Origin: Pilasporangium apinafurcum
Lineage: Eukaryota; Oomycota; Peronosporomycetes; Pythiales; Pythiaceae
Direction of reading: 5' to 3'
NCBI GenBank assembly: GCA_001600495.1
Contig: BCKE01000069.1
Span: forward strand, 152,119-216,118
DNA length: 64,000 bases
Position 1 is the stretch's first letter; each line of letters starts with the position of its first letter. The position numbers and the translations under genes are program-made. Positions 21,701-32,327 of the stretch are shown in pieces. The notes beneath the pieces were generated by a model. It was given only the letters and a program-made list of their open reading frames with translations. It searched no databases and was not told the DNA's origin.

Positions 21701-21809
21701 TGATGTGATTTCCCAAGATTCGCTTCATAAAATGAGTGAAGCGACTCTTAATGCTGCGATAATCAAAGAAGATTAAGGTGGCTCTTCGCAAGGATCATAG
21801 GATGATCAA

Positions 21810-22982
21810 ATGGTACTACACGACCAAGTAGATTGGCAAGATCCGCGATCATCGCTGAACCTTGATCTGAATCTCGTACACGATGTATTTCGACGGCTTG
21901 CCAAGAAACGGCACCAAGAGAAAAATAATCAGGAGGATGCCCAGTGCACTGAACACAGAAATTTGGATCACCTTCGCTTTTCCAAGTCAGACGTGCTAGT
22001 TGCATTGGAGCAGACTGACTCGTTTCTCGTAAAACGGCCATTACTACGAATGCTCCACACTAGCCTCGCTTGCGTCTCGAACGAAAAAGAGAGCGCAACC
22101 GTCGAGGGGTTTGTCCGCTATCGGGTAAAAGAACGGACACTGACCCATGCAATTGTGCGTGATCGCCTATTAAAAATCAACGAGAAGTATCAGGCATCGC
22201 TTGAATATGAAAGGCAGGTCGAGCAATTTAAACAACAGGCTAAATCCCAGTCTCTCTGGTGTGTTCGTAAATGGAAGAATGTCTGTCCACGACTATCGCA
22301 GTACTATGGTGTGCATAACATTCCATCGCGGCCAAAGACACAGAAGCAGATCGATTTCGAAAACCGCATGATTGCCACACATGCAATCGCTGTAGTTAAC
22401 TGCGCTGTTCAGCTCGCGATCGACAAGCTCATTGAACCATATCGTCCCAAAACCAGCAATAGTCAGCGAGCGGGCAGACGGAGCAAACATGGGAAATCTG
22501 CTCATGATGACAATGAAAACGAAGAATCGAAGCAACAACAATCAACCAAGCAGATACGCAAGACTGGAACCAGTAAGCTCATCCTTCGCGCCAGGGCGAA
22601 GCGTGAACAGGAACAGCTCGAGGCACGGCGGAGAGAATTGCGACTGCAACTGTTGTGTCCAGGTCTACTGCAAACACAGGCTACAACACAATTTTTTGCC
22701 TCCACTCCATCAACATCGGAACAAGAGGTGGATACATCTGCTGAGATGGACCACAAAGACCAGTCCGAGCGATTGTTAGCTCTGATTGAGGCGAATGGAG
22801 ATCCACGGCTTGCCCAACGACTATTAACACAGAAAATCGCACTGGCAGGATTTCGGCGATCTGTAGAGCAGGCGCAGAACCTTGGTCTTGCATTAGATGA
22901 TCAATGGGGAATTATAAAGACTTGGAAGGCCGTATATCGCAGTCACACGCTGCAATCGTTGCAGCATCTTGTATCTAAGTGA
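21810..22982 (+). CDS. Unrecognised basic protein
   Basis: Single open frame, 390 residues from ATG 21810. I do not recognise a family. The N-terminal 120 residues are mixed; residues about 130-200 have a charged helix (LEYERQVEQFKQQAK) followed by a Trp-containing basic stretch (SLWCVRKWKNV) and SQYYGVHNIPSRP; about 205-300 are Lys/Arg/Gln/Glu rich (nuclear localisation type, RRSKHGKSAH; coiled coil REQEQLEARRRELRLQ). The end (ERLLALIEANGDPRLAQRLLTQK) may form a helical pair. Nuclear location is inferred from composition only. The first 75 codons overlap an equally clean open frame on the other strand (21763-22041), so the true start may be a later ATG such as 22049. Confidence 0.6.
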   Translation: MVLHDQVDWQDPRSSLNLDLNLVHDVFRRLAKKRHQEKNNQEDAQCTEHRNLDHLRFSKSDVLVALEQTDSFLVKRPLLRMLHTSLACVSNEKESATVEGFVRYRVKERTLTHAIVRDRLLKINEKYQASLEYERQVEQFKQQAKSQSLWCVRKWKNVCPRLSQYYGVHNIPSRPKTQKQIDFENRMIATHAIAVVNCAVQLAIDKLIEPYRPKTSNSQRAGRRSKHGKSAHDDNENEESKQQQSTKQIRKTGTSKLILRARAKREQEQLEARRRELRLQLLCPGLLQTQATTQFFASTPSTSEQEVDTSAEMDHKDQSERLLALIEANGDPRLAQRLLTQKIALAGFRRSVEQAQNLGLALDDQWGIIKTWKAVYRSHTLQSLQHLVSK

Positions 22983-23074
22983 TCGCATGACAAGAAACCA
23001 ATGACTGGTAACAGGTAAAGATAAACTAAAAAGAGTCATTCAGGAGCATTGTATACTTTATAGTCGGTGTTGGC

Positions 23075-23921
23075 TACCAGCATACGGTCTAACCGTGTGG
23101 ACGCGTCTGAAAAGTCGATTGACTTCTCCACTGTCCACGGACACTCTTCCTACACTCTACTCTCTTCCGACATTCTTTTCTCCCCATTGCAGGTCTTGTG
23201 GTCTTGGAAGTCTACGTAGAAGACACATGGCAAGTCTAAGGGTGTTCTTTGACGCATTCACATCTCGTTCCCACGTCATTCTGTACTCCCTGTTATTGCA
23301 GCGGAAAACCTGATGGGAGTCCTGGCTCATCAAGTTGATGTGCATGCTCAATGCACAACTTGTTCTTGCGAAGCGAGTGGTGGGCTATAGTCGAGTTTAC
23401 TTACAATGCACGACATCATCCAAGAGTCATTTTTACTTGGTTATTTACCATATTTCACTCAAGTCTAGAAGATCTGACAACTCTAAAACGCATACACACA
23501 TGACAATTTCCAATTCTCTGTCAACCAGAAATCATCACGAGACATCGTATTTGTGTATGAATGTTGCTGTTAGTATGCAGTCTGATTGCAATTAGTCACT
23601 ACTCGGCTCGGATAGTCTCCCTTTGCTAGATTCTAGTTTGCTGTCATTCTCGCTGTCGTCGATATCTTTTGTCCTGTGCATGTGCTCGTAAATGTCTGCT
23701 AAATGAGCATTTGTTTTGTCAATACATCCCTGCACTTGTACAGCAGTTAACTACAAGAATGCTGCTTGCAGTCGAAGAATATCCTTACACTCGCCATGTA
23801 TCTCCTACGTGGATTTCCAAGATCATTAGAGCTACAACAAGGAGAATGGAGTGTAGGAAGAGTATCCGTGGGATCTAACAATCTCTCAAACGCGTCCACA
23901 CGGATAGTCCGTATGCTGGTG
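23075..23921. mobile_element. Non-autonomous DNA element, copy B (847 bp, inverted to copy A)
   Basis: Same length as copy A and in opposite orientation. Left end TA-CCAGCATACGGTCTAACC, right end in reverse CCAGCATACGGACTATCC with flank TG in place of TA. In every interior stretch I compared base by base, including three translated blocks of 64-86 codons, the copies are identical or nearly so; the differences I saw are in the outer 40 bases. Its left end is 93 bases from the stop of the basic-protein gene. Confidence 0.85.
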
Positions 23922-25042
23922 AGTCACGACGCGATGTTTTGCGACAACGCGACACTTATTCGGTACTTGGTTGATGGAAATGTGTCATTATGTCGCTGGG
24001 AAGAGCAGAATTTCGCCTTGTCGAATTGAGATGTGGTGTTAGTTTTGGTGAGGCGTACCCATGGATTCCTTTCCAGCGATTGACATGAAAATGTCACAAC
24101 CATTGTGTCCAAATGGAACAGATTTAGCGATTGATGTGAATAAACCATCTCAGTTACATGAGTCCAATGATCCTCCCATTCTTAGTCATTACACGACAAA
24201 CCCACTTCCTTTTTTTTTTTTTCCATTGGTTCTTCACATTTTCATTTCACTCCGACTCTTAATGGGCTTAGTATCCATCGAAGGAAAGCACCCAACCCGC
24301 CAGCCAGACGAAATGCCGACAAACTAACTCGGTGGGCTTCCCATATCCATATAAACAAATCTCTTTCCCATCCAATGTTGTTTCTACGTCATTGGTATGG
24401 TTCCATGTCTCAATAAATCTCCATAATGACCATTCATTTGATGCGGTAAAAGAGTTGTCGAGAGGACAGAGATGATTCTTTGTTTTCTGGTCAGAACAAG
24501 CACGTCAGCAGTGGTAGATAAGTAAAAGAGAACCATCAATCACGATGTTGATCTAATTCACATCGCTAGATCGTGAAAGAGGCAGGCACCTTCATTCGCG
24601 TCACGGATCAGAACTTTTGAAAATTGGGTACATTCCTATACAAAAATCAAGTCATTTCCAGAGTCACCGCGATGTCGCTCGCTCACCCCCTGTCTATTAC
24701 GATCGACTCAAACACGAAGAGCCACGAACTGCACTGTCTATTTACAGCCAACGCTCCATCCACCCACGCGCCTCTGCTGAACCCATGAGCTGCACAATAA
24801 CACGAACACATGACTGTTTCCCGAGCAGGAACGTTGGAACGTTCTACAACATACGTACACACTCCCTGCCTCTCTCTCTCTCTTCTCTAACGCAACCACC
24901 GCCCACCTCTACCGATGAATGAGTCCGATTGCTACTCGCCTCATTCCTCAATCTCCTCTCTTCTTGCCACGCCAAGAAGCCAAAACAACTACACTCCAAC
25001 CACAAAAGCCACCCACCTTCTATTTTTCACATCATCTCAAAC
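23922..25042. other. Intergenic / long leader of the myristoylation-candidate gene
   Basis: About 1.1 kb. It holds a T12 run near 24211, a CT microsatellite (about 24872-24890) and a C-rich, A/C-rich final 350 bases that look like a 5' untranslated leader. Open frames here lack good starts or splice joins and are not accepted. Confidence 0.4.
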
Positions 25043-26080
25043 ATGGGCAACGTTTGTTCTGGATCGGGCATAAGCAAGCATGTGAATGTGCCACGAGACC
25101 CCGCGGATAAAGAACTCGATGAGATCGAGATGAAAGAAACCAAGATCGCTGACTTTGATTCGTTTTTCACGAGCGCGGCTGACCCGTTGAACCAGATGGT
25201 TGAATTGCACAACAGTATCGCACAAAGCGAAGAGAATCTCAAGGCTGCGGCCTCTGCGATTCAAGGGGAAGCCCAAGTGCGGCTGATTGCCTCGCGCTCA
25301 GGCCGTGTATCGCTCGAACTTTGGAAGTTTGACGATAAGGAAGAAGAGTACGTCTTCAGTGCACAAGAACTAGATGAGAAAGTAAACAGCGATCCAGCAT
25401 TGCGAGATGCTTATGAGAAAACCGACCACGCAATTACGAATCTCAACGCTGCATTGGAACAACCCGCGGAGGTCCAACCGAGCGAGTACACTGTCAAGCA
25501 CGGCCGACTGTTTATCACCCGAAAAGGAGGTGACCATGACGCATTCATTCGTGACGTCAATGTTGCTATCTTTTCCTTCCGAAAACAGCTAATGCTGAAT
25601 GCACATATCGCCAGCTTGGGGGAAGCAATCAAGATCTTCATTGGTGAACTCGCTAAGGTCGAGGATGTTGGCGCACTCAGCGTTGAAACTGATGAAGAAA
25701 CGGGGTCAACAAAGGTCATGTGTGGTGAAGAGGAACTTGATCTGCGCAAGATAGACAAGCTCTCTAAGCCAGCGATTCAGCTACGAGATGCCCTTGTGGA
25801 ATTGCTAGAAAACATTCAAACCGCGGCGACGTCGCTACCTGCGCTTGCGGAACAGTCGGCAGCGTTTAATGAGGAAGCCCAAGCTTTCCCAGGAAAGGTA
25901 CCGGACGCTGTGTCCGAGTCGGGTTTGGGTATTACCGAGATCCCCAAGGCTGCGACTGCGACGAGCTCGAATGTAAAGGCTCTGGGTAATGCGCCGAAAG
26001 TGGCGAAGGCCACCACAATGATGATCCAGTACGCCGCTCGTGAGCTCCAGCAGGCGGTGAGCATCCCTCATGGTGGTTAA
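25043..26080 (+). CDS. Helical protein with N-myristoylation signal, unknown function
   Basis: 345 residues from ATG 25043 (an upstream TTG extension lacks an ATG and would bury the acylation signal). The start MGNVCSGSGISKH fits N-myristoylation at Gly2, with Cys5 available for palmitoylation, so plasma-membrane or vesicle attachment is likely. The rest has no recognised domain: alternating amphipathic helices, a segment SEYTVKHGRLFITRKGGDHDAFIRDVNVAIFSF broken by loops, an acidic stretch, and an Ala-rich C-terminal half (about 255-345) suited to a helical bundle. No intron. Codon use is slightly more G/C rich than the neighbours, which may mean high expression rather than transfer. Function not assigned. 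Confidence 0.75.
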   Translation: MGNVCSGSGISKHVNVPRDPADKELDEIEMKETKIADFDSFFTSAADPLNQMVELHNSIAQSEENLKAAASAIQGEAQVRLIASRSGRVSLELWKFDDKEEEYVFSAQELDEKVNSDPALRDAYEKTDHAITNLNAALEQPAEVQPSEYTVKHGRLFITRKGGDHDAFIRDVNVAIFSFRKQLMLNAHIASLGEAIKIFIGELAKVEDVGALSVETDEETGSTKVMCGEEELDLRKIDKLSKPAIQLRDALVELLENIQTAATSLPALAEQSAAFNEEAQAFPGKVPDAVSESGLGITEIPKAATATSSNVKALGNAPKVAKATTMMIQYAARELQQAVSIPHGG

Positions 26081-26312
26081 AGTGTAGTTTGCGAACCTTC
26101 TCAATGGGAAGAAGACAATGATACTGTATAAACGGACGCGATAGAGGGTAGTGATCCAAGCCCATGCGCGCGCGAGAGAGAATGAAGTAGAGAGAAGTAG
26201 TTAGTAAATCATTTGTTTTTATCTTTTCTTTGCAAAAATGGACGTGTAGTGATTCATCATGAGTGAGTGAATGCTTTTAATTGTTCGATTGCTGCTACAT
26301 TTATATGGATTT

Positions 26313-28287
26313 CTATCTGGACCTCGTGGGTGTAAATGTTGCATGTGGCGATGGTGAGGATGACCGAGCACTCTTGTCGTTGCTATTGTTGCTGCTCGCG
26401 GTTCTAGTTACTGGAAGATGCCGAGTCTTTTTGGAGGATGCGGATTGTACACGCCGAGTCTTGTTGGTTTCTTTTTGATTGGCGATGTCTTGGAGAAATA
26501 GCAGGCGTTGGATCGCAGTTTGGTTCTTAAACAGCTTCATAGACACTGTCTGCTCCAGACATATAAAAGATGCAACGCAATGAAGTCATGAATATCAGCT
26601 TGTTGAAGGCAAGCAGAAAGTAAACAATCACTTACATGGATATGCAGATACATGCGCTCTTCGTGCCACTTGGCGGTGCGAAATTCTAGTTGCGCGCGGG
26701 TTTTGCGATGTTCATACAGACTTTTAATGGAACTGGAGGTGGGCCTGGCGCCGACACGATGAGGCAGTGTAAACCGCAATGGCTCACCGATGCGCCGTTG
26801 TCTGTGACATTTCTGCTCGAATTTAAGCATCGCCACGCGTTCACGTGCCTGAATACCTCTGATGCAAATTACATAGAGCGCTTATTTGACTATCAAGTAG
26901 AGAAACGAAGTGAAACTGATCTTTGTACCGAATGAGACTTTGGATTTGCAAGACAGCACTCTGCTGAAGTTTGGCTACGATCCGTAGGATCTTTGCACGC
27001 AATCGATAGCCCCGAAACACACTCTACGCAATGCAAAACATACGCGTACCAACGTAGTTGGGAATGTTGACTCGATTTGGCTGTGTTTACATCCGTTGAT
27101 AAACGTGAATAATATACCTGAATTTTGATGACTGCATAAAGGTAGAGCTCATCGTAGTGACGTGCGATCAAGTTGGCATAACTAAATTGTGCAAGGAATC
27201 GCTTCACACATGCCTGCATAGATAACCAAAGAGATCATCAAAGGTGAAGAAGGGGCTTCACATATGAGTGCAGTGAAAGCCTTTTCTTACTTGAATGAGT
27301 ATGGCAGCCCGATGCATTCGATCTTTGCGTGTCTTGATTTCGTGCTTTCGCCTTGCTCGGTCTTTGATGTCTTTCTGCCATGGGGACACGCTGGTTGTAT
27401 CTTCCGTTGGTTCCTCTGCTTTCCTCAGCTGCTCCTGCATTGCCGACAACTATAACACCAGCGAATTGAATGATTGACTAGCCAATATTGACTCAACTAT
27501 AAAATAAGGACGTACATCAAAGCGAATGGTGGTCAAGTTGTTGAGTCGCTGCTTAGTAACGTATGTGATCAATCGTGGACGACTTCGGAATCCTCGATAG
27601 CACGCCTGGATTTTCGTTGCTGCCCAGTTCTCAAGCTGCTCTTTCTCGCGGCGTTCATTTTGCAATTGCTTCATGAATCGATCGCGTTCCTATTATCCAG
27701 GAGAAACCGTTTGCATTAGTGTCATCTTAGACACAATAGGTTGGCAAATGACTGACACAGACCTGCTTCAACTCTTGGTTAAGGCGTGTGATTGGGATGG
27801 GCAATGCCGGTAAACTACGGCGAAATGCTGGAAGCTGTGCATGGTACTTCCCTCCTTTCTGCCGCTTCTTAAGAACACCTTGCTTTCCGCACGGCTGAGC
27901 GTACACAGACAATGCCAGCAGAGGCGAATGCTCTTGGTTCTTGCTGGTTGTTCTCGAGTTAAACACGCCACCGAGCAGTGGTGATGGTGATGAAGAAGAA
28001 GAACTGCACCTATCACTAGATTGCTGCTGTCTCTTTGGATTGTCGACTGCTCTCGCTGTGACGACAGTGGACACGACGTTCGAGCACGTGACTTGCGTGG
28101 TGTAGAGGACCGTACATCGCGTGGTGTCCAGGGCGTTAAAACATGGGATATGAAATATTTTCTGCAGCGATAATTCCATTAGATCACTCTGTTCTTCCTC
28201 ATTAGTTAAAGCTTTCGCTCGATCATCTTGGGTTTGCACCGATGACACATCCAAAGCATGCACCTCCTCACCATGCTCAACTACCAT
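26313..28287 (-). CDS. IQ-motif (calmodulin-binding) protein
   Basis: Seven minus-strand exons, 27763-28287, 27516-27689, 27291-27449, 27118-27213, 26929-27023, 26636-26858 and 26313-26549, join in phase to 502 residues; start ATG 28287. The first 175 residues are low complexity (Gln/Ser runs). Then IQ-type calmodulin sites recur, often one per exon: AATKIQACYRGFRSRPRL, AAILIQACVKRFLAQF, AVIKIQSVFRGYRLRAK, AVLQIQSLIRGIQARER. The middle is Arg/Lys-rich helix; the end is a Ser/Asn-rich basic tail (TFTPTRSR). Such proteins are frequent in axonemes and cytoskeleton. No motor or other catalytic domain is present. Divergent from the IQ-ankyrin gene, 267 bases apart. Confidence 0.85.
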
Positions 28288-28554
28288 TATTAAGACAGCG
28301 CTGGCTCCACATGCTTCGCAAGGTCAAACGCTAAGAAGAAGAAGCAGCCGTTTCAATATACTACAAGGATTCGAAACGTCAAAGACTTCGATCTTGAAAA
28401 GGCGCGTACAGCAAGTTGACCAAATGACTCTAAGTGGCCCTTTGCTCATTAACTTTTGTTGGTGCCACTGGAAAATGATCAGGTCTGACTAATTGTCTGC
28501 AATAAATAGTGAGGCGACGCGAGTGGCTTGGAGTGGAGGGAGCAGCGTGGAGAA
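28288..28554. promoter_or_regulatory. Divergent promoter region between two IQ-motif genes
   Basis: 267 bases between ATG 28287 (minus) and ATG 28555 (plus). No TATA box seen. Both products carry IQ motifs, so common regulation is a reasonable guess from layout. Confidence 0.4.
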
Positions 28555-31500
28555 ATGGTCGATGCTGCAGCATCCGACATTGTAGACAAACACGAATGGC
28601 TGCGTCTACTTGCCCAGTGTCATCAAGAACAAATCGTCACCACCCGTCAAACGCTTTGTGCGACGCCGTGCCTATACTTTGGCACAAGGCGATGCACCTA
28701 CAGCGATGTGGTGTCAGTCGTCACAACGGTCCACCCGCTCTCACGAACGACAGCTGTGCCTTCAGTTGTATCTCCAGGTAAACAACAACTGCACAAACCA
28801 ACGGAGGCCTGGCAATCACTTACTTCTAATCAGAAAGAGCATGGGATACTGCCTTCATTTGCCACCGTATCAGCCAGCAACATCTATAGTGATTCTCCCT
28901 TGGCAAATGGCCACGAATCTATCAAGAAACAGCAACAGCGATCGGCGTTAGCATACGAAAAACACGTTTTCATGACGAAGCTCACCGAAAAACGGCAGCA
29001 TCGCTTCACATTAGAACAAAACGCTGCATTGGCGATTCAGCGTGTGCATCGTGGGTATGTGTTGCGCAAACGTTTCCGGGAAATCCGACAAAAACTGCAG
29101 GTGCGCAAGCGGATTCGCGTAAATCTTGTCAAGGTCACCAAAGGTACAGCGATCATCACAGGCGAGAAAGAGCGGAAAGAAAAAATTCTTCAGGAGAAAA
29201 ATGATGCTGCACGGAAATTGCAGTTTTTATATCAACGGTGGTCAGCGAGGAAAATAGTCACGAAAGAACGAAGCATGAGGCTCGAAGAGCGCCTTAATAG
29301 ATCAGCCAAGTTAATTCAGACAACATGGCGACTTTCTATAGCAAGAATGATCGCCAGAAAACTTCAGCAGCGGCAGAAAGAGGAGCAACAGCGAAAACTC
29401 GCAGCCACGCTTCACCGATTATTTCTTGGTTTTGAGGCTCGTCAGCGTGTGAGAAGACGACGTCTTCGCCGTCAGGTAGTAGCTGCGCAGCGGATCCAAT
29501 GGATATCTCAGCGTCTTCTCGCTCGGAAAGCGCTTTGTCTGGAAAAACAGCGCCGTATCCAGCAGCAGCAACATACAGCAGCAATTCAGATCCAGAAATA
29601 CTTGCGTCGGTATCTTCAACAACGTTACGTCATCACACTACGCGTGGAAGAAGACGCGGCGATCCGTGTGGCCTGTGTGGTCACTATTCAACGCGTCATT
29701 CGAGGGTTTATTGGTCGGCAACGGATGCGCTTCCACCGTGTTTTTCTCGTCAATCATTGTGCGTATGTGGCTGCCATTCACATCGCGCGGATTGTCCGTG
29801 GTTTTCTAGCACGTCGACGCGTGATGATTGAGAAAATCTACCAAGAGACTGATTTACTTGTCCAGACAAGAAAAGGCGACCTCAACACCGTCACCGATTT
29901 ATTAGATGGCGCAGGAATTGTTGATGAACCGGTGGACATTACCACTGCGCTTAGCGCCATCAATCGCAACAATGCGCTGCATGTAACCTGTAAACATGGA
30001 CACGACAACCTCTTGACATTGTTGACACAGCGCATGTTGACCACTGCGCCTGATATGGTGTATGCACTAAATCATAGCGGTGAATCACCACTAGAGCTGG
30101 CGATTGTAAATGGATATGAAGAATTGGCGGTCAGTTTGTTGACGATGACGTCATCGCTGTTTGTGAAGACACAGATTCATCGGAAAATTGTATCTCGCGC
30201 TGGAAGAGAGAGGACTCTGTTGCATCTAGCGGCCAGGCAAGCGCTGGCCTTGGTCATCGCCAAGATAGCGCTATTGGCCCCACAGTTACTGACGGGTAAA
30301 GAGCTCGATTCTTGGACAAAACGCACGCTGCTCCACGAATCACTCGTATACGAATTTGAGGAAGAAGGAATGGGTAGAAGTAGTTCAATAAACTCACAAA
30401 GGAAAAACAAGAAAATGTTGGCGACGATACGCACAATCCTGACCAAAGTGCCGCAGGTGAAAGTCGACCAACAGGACTTTGTGGGCTTTACAGCATTACA
30501 CTTGGCAGCTGCACAAGGAAATCTGGCTGCAGTGCGGTTATTGCTGGAGTATGGCGCGGATGTGGCGTTACTTGATGCCCAAGGACGGACAGCGTGGAGA
30601 ATCGCATTGTTACAAGGTCACGAGGCATGCTTCCTTGAGATTCGACGGAAATGGCTCGATGAGGTGAATGGTTCTTTAGCTGCATCCTCTCAAGTCCGTA
30701 ATGATAGTGAAGACATGGAGGAAGGTAATGGAGCGAGTAAAGCCTTGACCAATGCAGCGATGAAGACAAAAGCCAATCTGCAATTGCACCCACAACTTGA
30801 ACAGGAGATAATTACGATCGTTAGACAACCTGAGGAACCTAATTTAGAAATTTTGCGGTTCTACATCGAGGAATGTCATGTTTCTGTGAATGCAACTGCT
30901 GTTGGTGAGGATGGTGGTGAATCTCTCCTGATGGCGGCATGCAAAATACAACATCTACGTGTGATCAAGTACCTCCTCTCTGTGGAAGAGATAGACGTGA
31001 ATTACTCATCGCAAGCGGAGCAAACAGCACTGGAAATTGTTGTCACGAGCAACTTGGCGAAATCCAAAGTCATCGCAGATCTGTTGCTTCGTGCTGGTGC
31101 GGATCCGTGCCGACCATTCGGGCCGAAGCAGCGCACCGCCTTGCATGAAGCGGCTCGAAGGGGCTATTGCATTCAGAATTGGTTCAACACCTCGTTTTTA
31201 AATCGATTTTCACGCGAAACACTCGCTCGTTTGGTTGATAGTGACGGTCGAACACTCTTACATGACGCATCTACATCTGAAAATGCAGCAACCGCGAAAT
31301 TTCTGATCAATTTTGGGCTTTCAATCGATCGCCAGGAATCAGCGACATCTCAAACCCCTTTACATGACGCCTGTCGCGCTGGTCATGTTTCATTAGTGAG
31401 TAAAATGCTACGAAAGTGCCCTCAGGCTGTATATATTGTGGATAATCGAGGTCGGTCACCACTGTTCGGTGCTGTTGAAGCTAAAAGTGTCGAGTGTCTC

Positions 31501-31695
31501 GCACTGCTACTGCGTAATGTGGGGCAGCAATTTGGGGAAGTCAGCGGATCTTCTATCAAAATGAGGCAGAAACTGATGGTAGACTTTGAGGGATGTCACC
31601 TATTGGACTACGCAGCAAACTGTGCTGGTGGAGACAACTCCAGTGCTGTGGTACAATGTCTACGGGAACATATGGCTGAAAGTCATTACTCATGA
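28555..31695 (+). CDS. IQ-motif and ankyrin-repeat protein
   Basis: One exon, 1046 residues from ATG 28555 (the frame runs upstream only to a TTG). Residues about 160-440 are long basic helix with several IQ calmodulin sites: LAIQRVHRGYVLRKRFR, AARKLQFLYQRWSARK, SAKLIQTTWRLSIAR, AAIQIQKYLRRYLQQR, VTIQRVIRGFIGRQRMR and AIHIARIVRGFLARRR. From about 450 to the end are ankyrin repeats, for example NNALHVTCKHGHDNLLTLL, GFTALHLAAAQGNLAAVRLL, GRTLLHDASTSE and QTPLHDACRAGHVSLVSKML. The arrangement suggests a calmodulin-regulated scaffold, perhaps flagellar or cytoskeletal. No catalytic domain. Partner gene on the other side of the short promoter is also an IQ protein. Confidence 0.88.
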   Translation: MVDAAASDIVDKHEWLRLLAQCHQEQIVTTRQTLCATPCLYFGTRRCTYSDVVSVVTTVHPLSRTTAVPSVVSPGKQQLHKPTEAWQSLTSNQKEHGILPSFATVSASNIYSDSPLANGHESIKKQQQRSALAYEKHVFMTKLTEKRQHRFTLEQNAALAIQRVHRGYVLRKRFREIRQKLQVRKRIRVNLVKVTKGTAIITGEKERKEKILQEKNDAARKLQFLYQRWSARKIVTKERSMRLEERLNRSAKLIQTTWRLSIARMIARKLQQRQKEEQQRKLAATLHRLFLGFEARQRVRRRRLRRQVVAAQRIQWISQRLLARKALCLEKQRRIQQQQHTAAIQIQKYLRRYLQQRYVITLRVEEDAAIRVACVVTIQRVIRGFIGRQRMRFHRVFLVNHCAYVAAIHIARIVRGFLARRRVMIEKIYQETDLLVQTRKGDLNTVTDLLDGAGIVDEPVDITTALSAINRNNALHVTCKHGHDNLLTLLTQRMLTTAPDMVYALNHSGESPLELAIVNGYEELAVSLLTMTSSLFVKTQIHRKIVSRAGRERTLLHLAARQALALVIAKIALLAPQLLTGKELDSWTKRTLLHESLVYEFEEEGMGRSSSINSQRKNKKMLATIRTILTKVPQVKVDQQDFVGFTALHLAAAQGNLAAVRLLLEYGADVALLDAQGRTAWRIALLQGHEACFLEIRRKWLDEVNGSLAASSQVRNDSEDMEEGNGASKALTNAAMKTKANLQLHPQLEQEIITIVRQPEEPNLEILRFYIEECHVSVNATAVGEDGGESLLMAACKIQHLRVIKYLLSVEEIDVNYSSQAEQTALEIVVTSNLAKSKVIADLLLRAGADPCRPFGPKQRTALHEAARRGYCIQNWFNTSFLNRFSRETLARLVDSDGRTLLHDASTSENAATAKFLINFGLSIDRQESATSQTPLHDACRAGHVSLVSKMLRKCPQAVYIVDNRGRSPLFGAVEAKSVECLALLLRNVGQQFGEVSGSSIKMRQKLMVDFEGCHLLDYAANCAGGDNSSAVVQCLREHMAESHYS

Positions 31696-32327
31696 ACAGC
31701 ATATCCCAGCAACGCGACAAAATTGTAGTGTCAAACTAATCCACTAGAAGTCCCATGTGTCAACCACATGCAGTAGAAGAAAACAACGTCCCGACTTCGT
31801 CAAGTAGGAGAGAAAAAGGGCCAGCATGTACCGCGGTACTATTAACTTCGTGTTGACTGCAAGTCGATACAACACAGACTCGACGCCGTCTTGCTTAGCC
31901 TCATGAGCTGTGGCATGCACCACGGAGATTAAAAAGATAGTGGTAGAGAGTAGGAGAAAATGAGGTAGTAGATCCGGCTACGTAAGGTACGTCGACTTTT
32001 CTTCCAAGAACAAAACATTCAGCGCATCTATTGCCGTGCTTACGGACTACTAGTTGGCACTATAAATGGAGACGGAAGGAGACATTCCAGCTGAAGTTCT
32101 TCCACATGAACCCAAGAAGAAATGGCTACACTCTCATGAGTAATATGTAAATTTCGCTATCTTTGAAGTCGATATATGTAATTAACAATTTGCGAATTGC
32201 TGGCCATAAAGGTAATATTATTGGATAAAAAATGAAAAAATATTTATTTTTATCCAATAGAATACGCGTATATTAGATTTCCGCGCCATTTTGAGGAACT
32301 AACCAACAACTTAATCTTGAGACAAAC
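31696..32327. other. Intergenic with CCAAT-containing palindrome
   Basis: About 630 bases between the IQ-ankyrin stop and the exonuclease start. Contains TATAAATGG near 32060 and the inverted repeat described separately at 32219-32259. No coding signal. Confidence 0.5.
32219..32259. promoter_or_regulatory. Perfect 13-bp inverted repeat with two CCAAT boxes
   Basis: TATTGGATAAAAA (32219-32231) and its exact reverse complement TTTTTATCCAATA (32247-32259) flank a 15-base A-rich loop, 69 bases before the exonuclease ATG. The same TTTTTATCCAATAG core recurs upstream of the lipin gene (about 39966-39981). Probable CCAAT-factor binding region. Confidence 0.5.

Noticed and set aside
24617-24922. Open frame of 101 codons before the myristoylation-candidate gene
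   Set aside because: Composition follows the C/A-rich leader; no domain and it ends just before the real gene.
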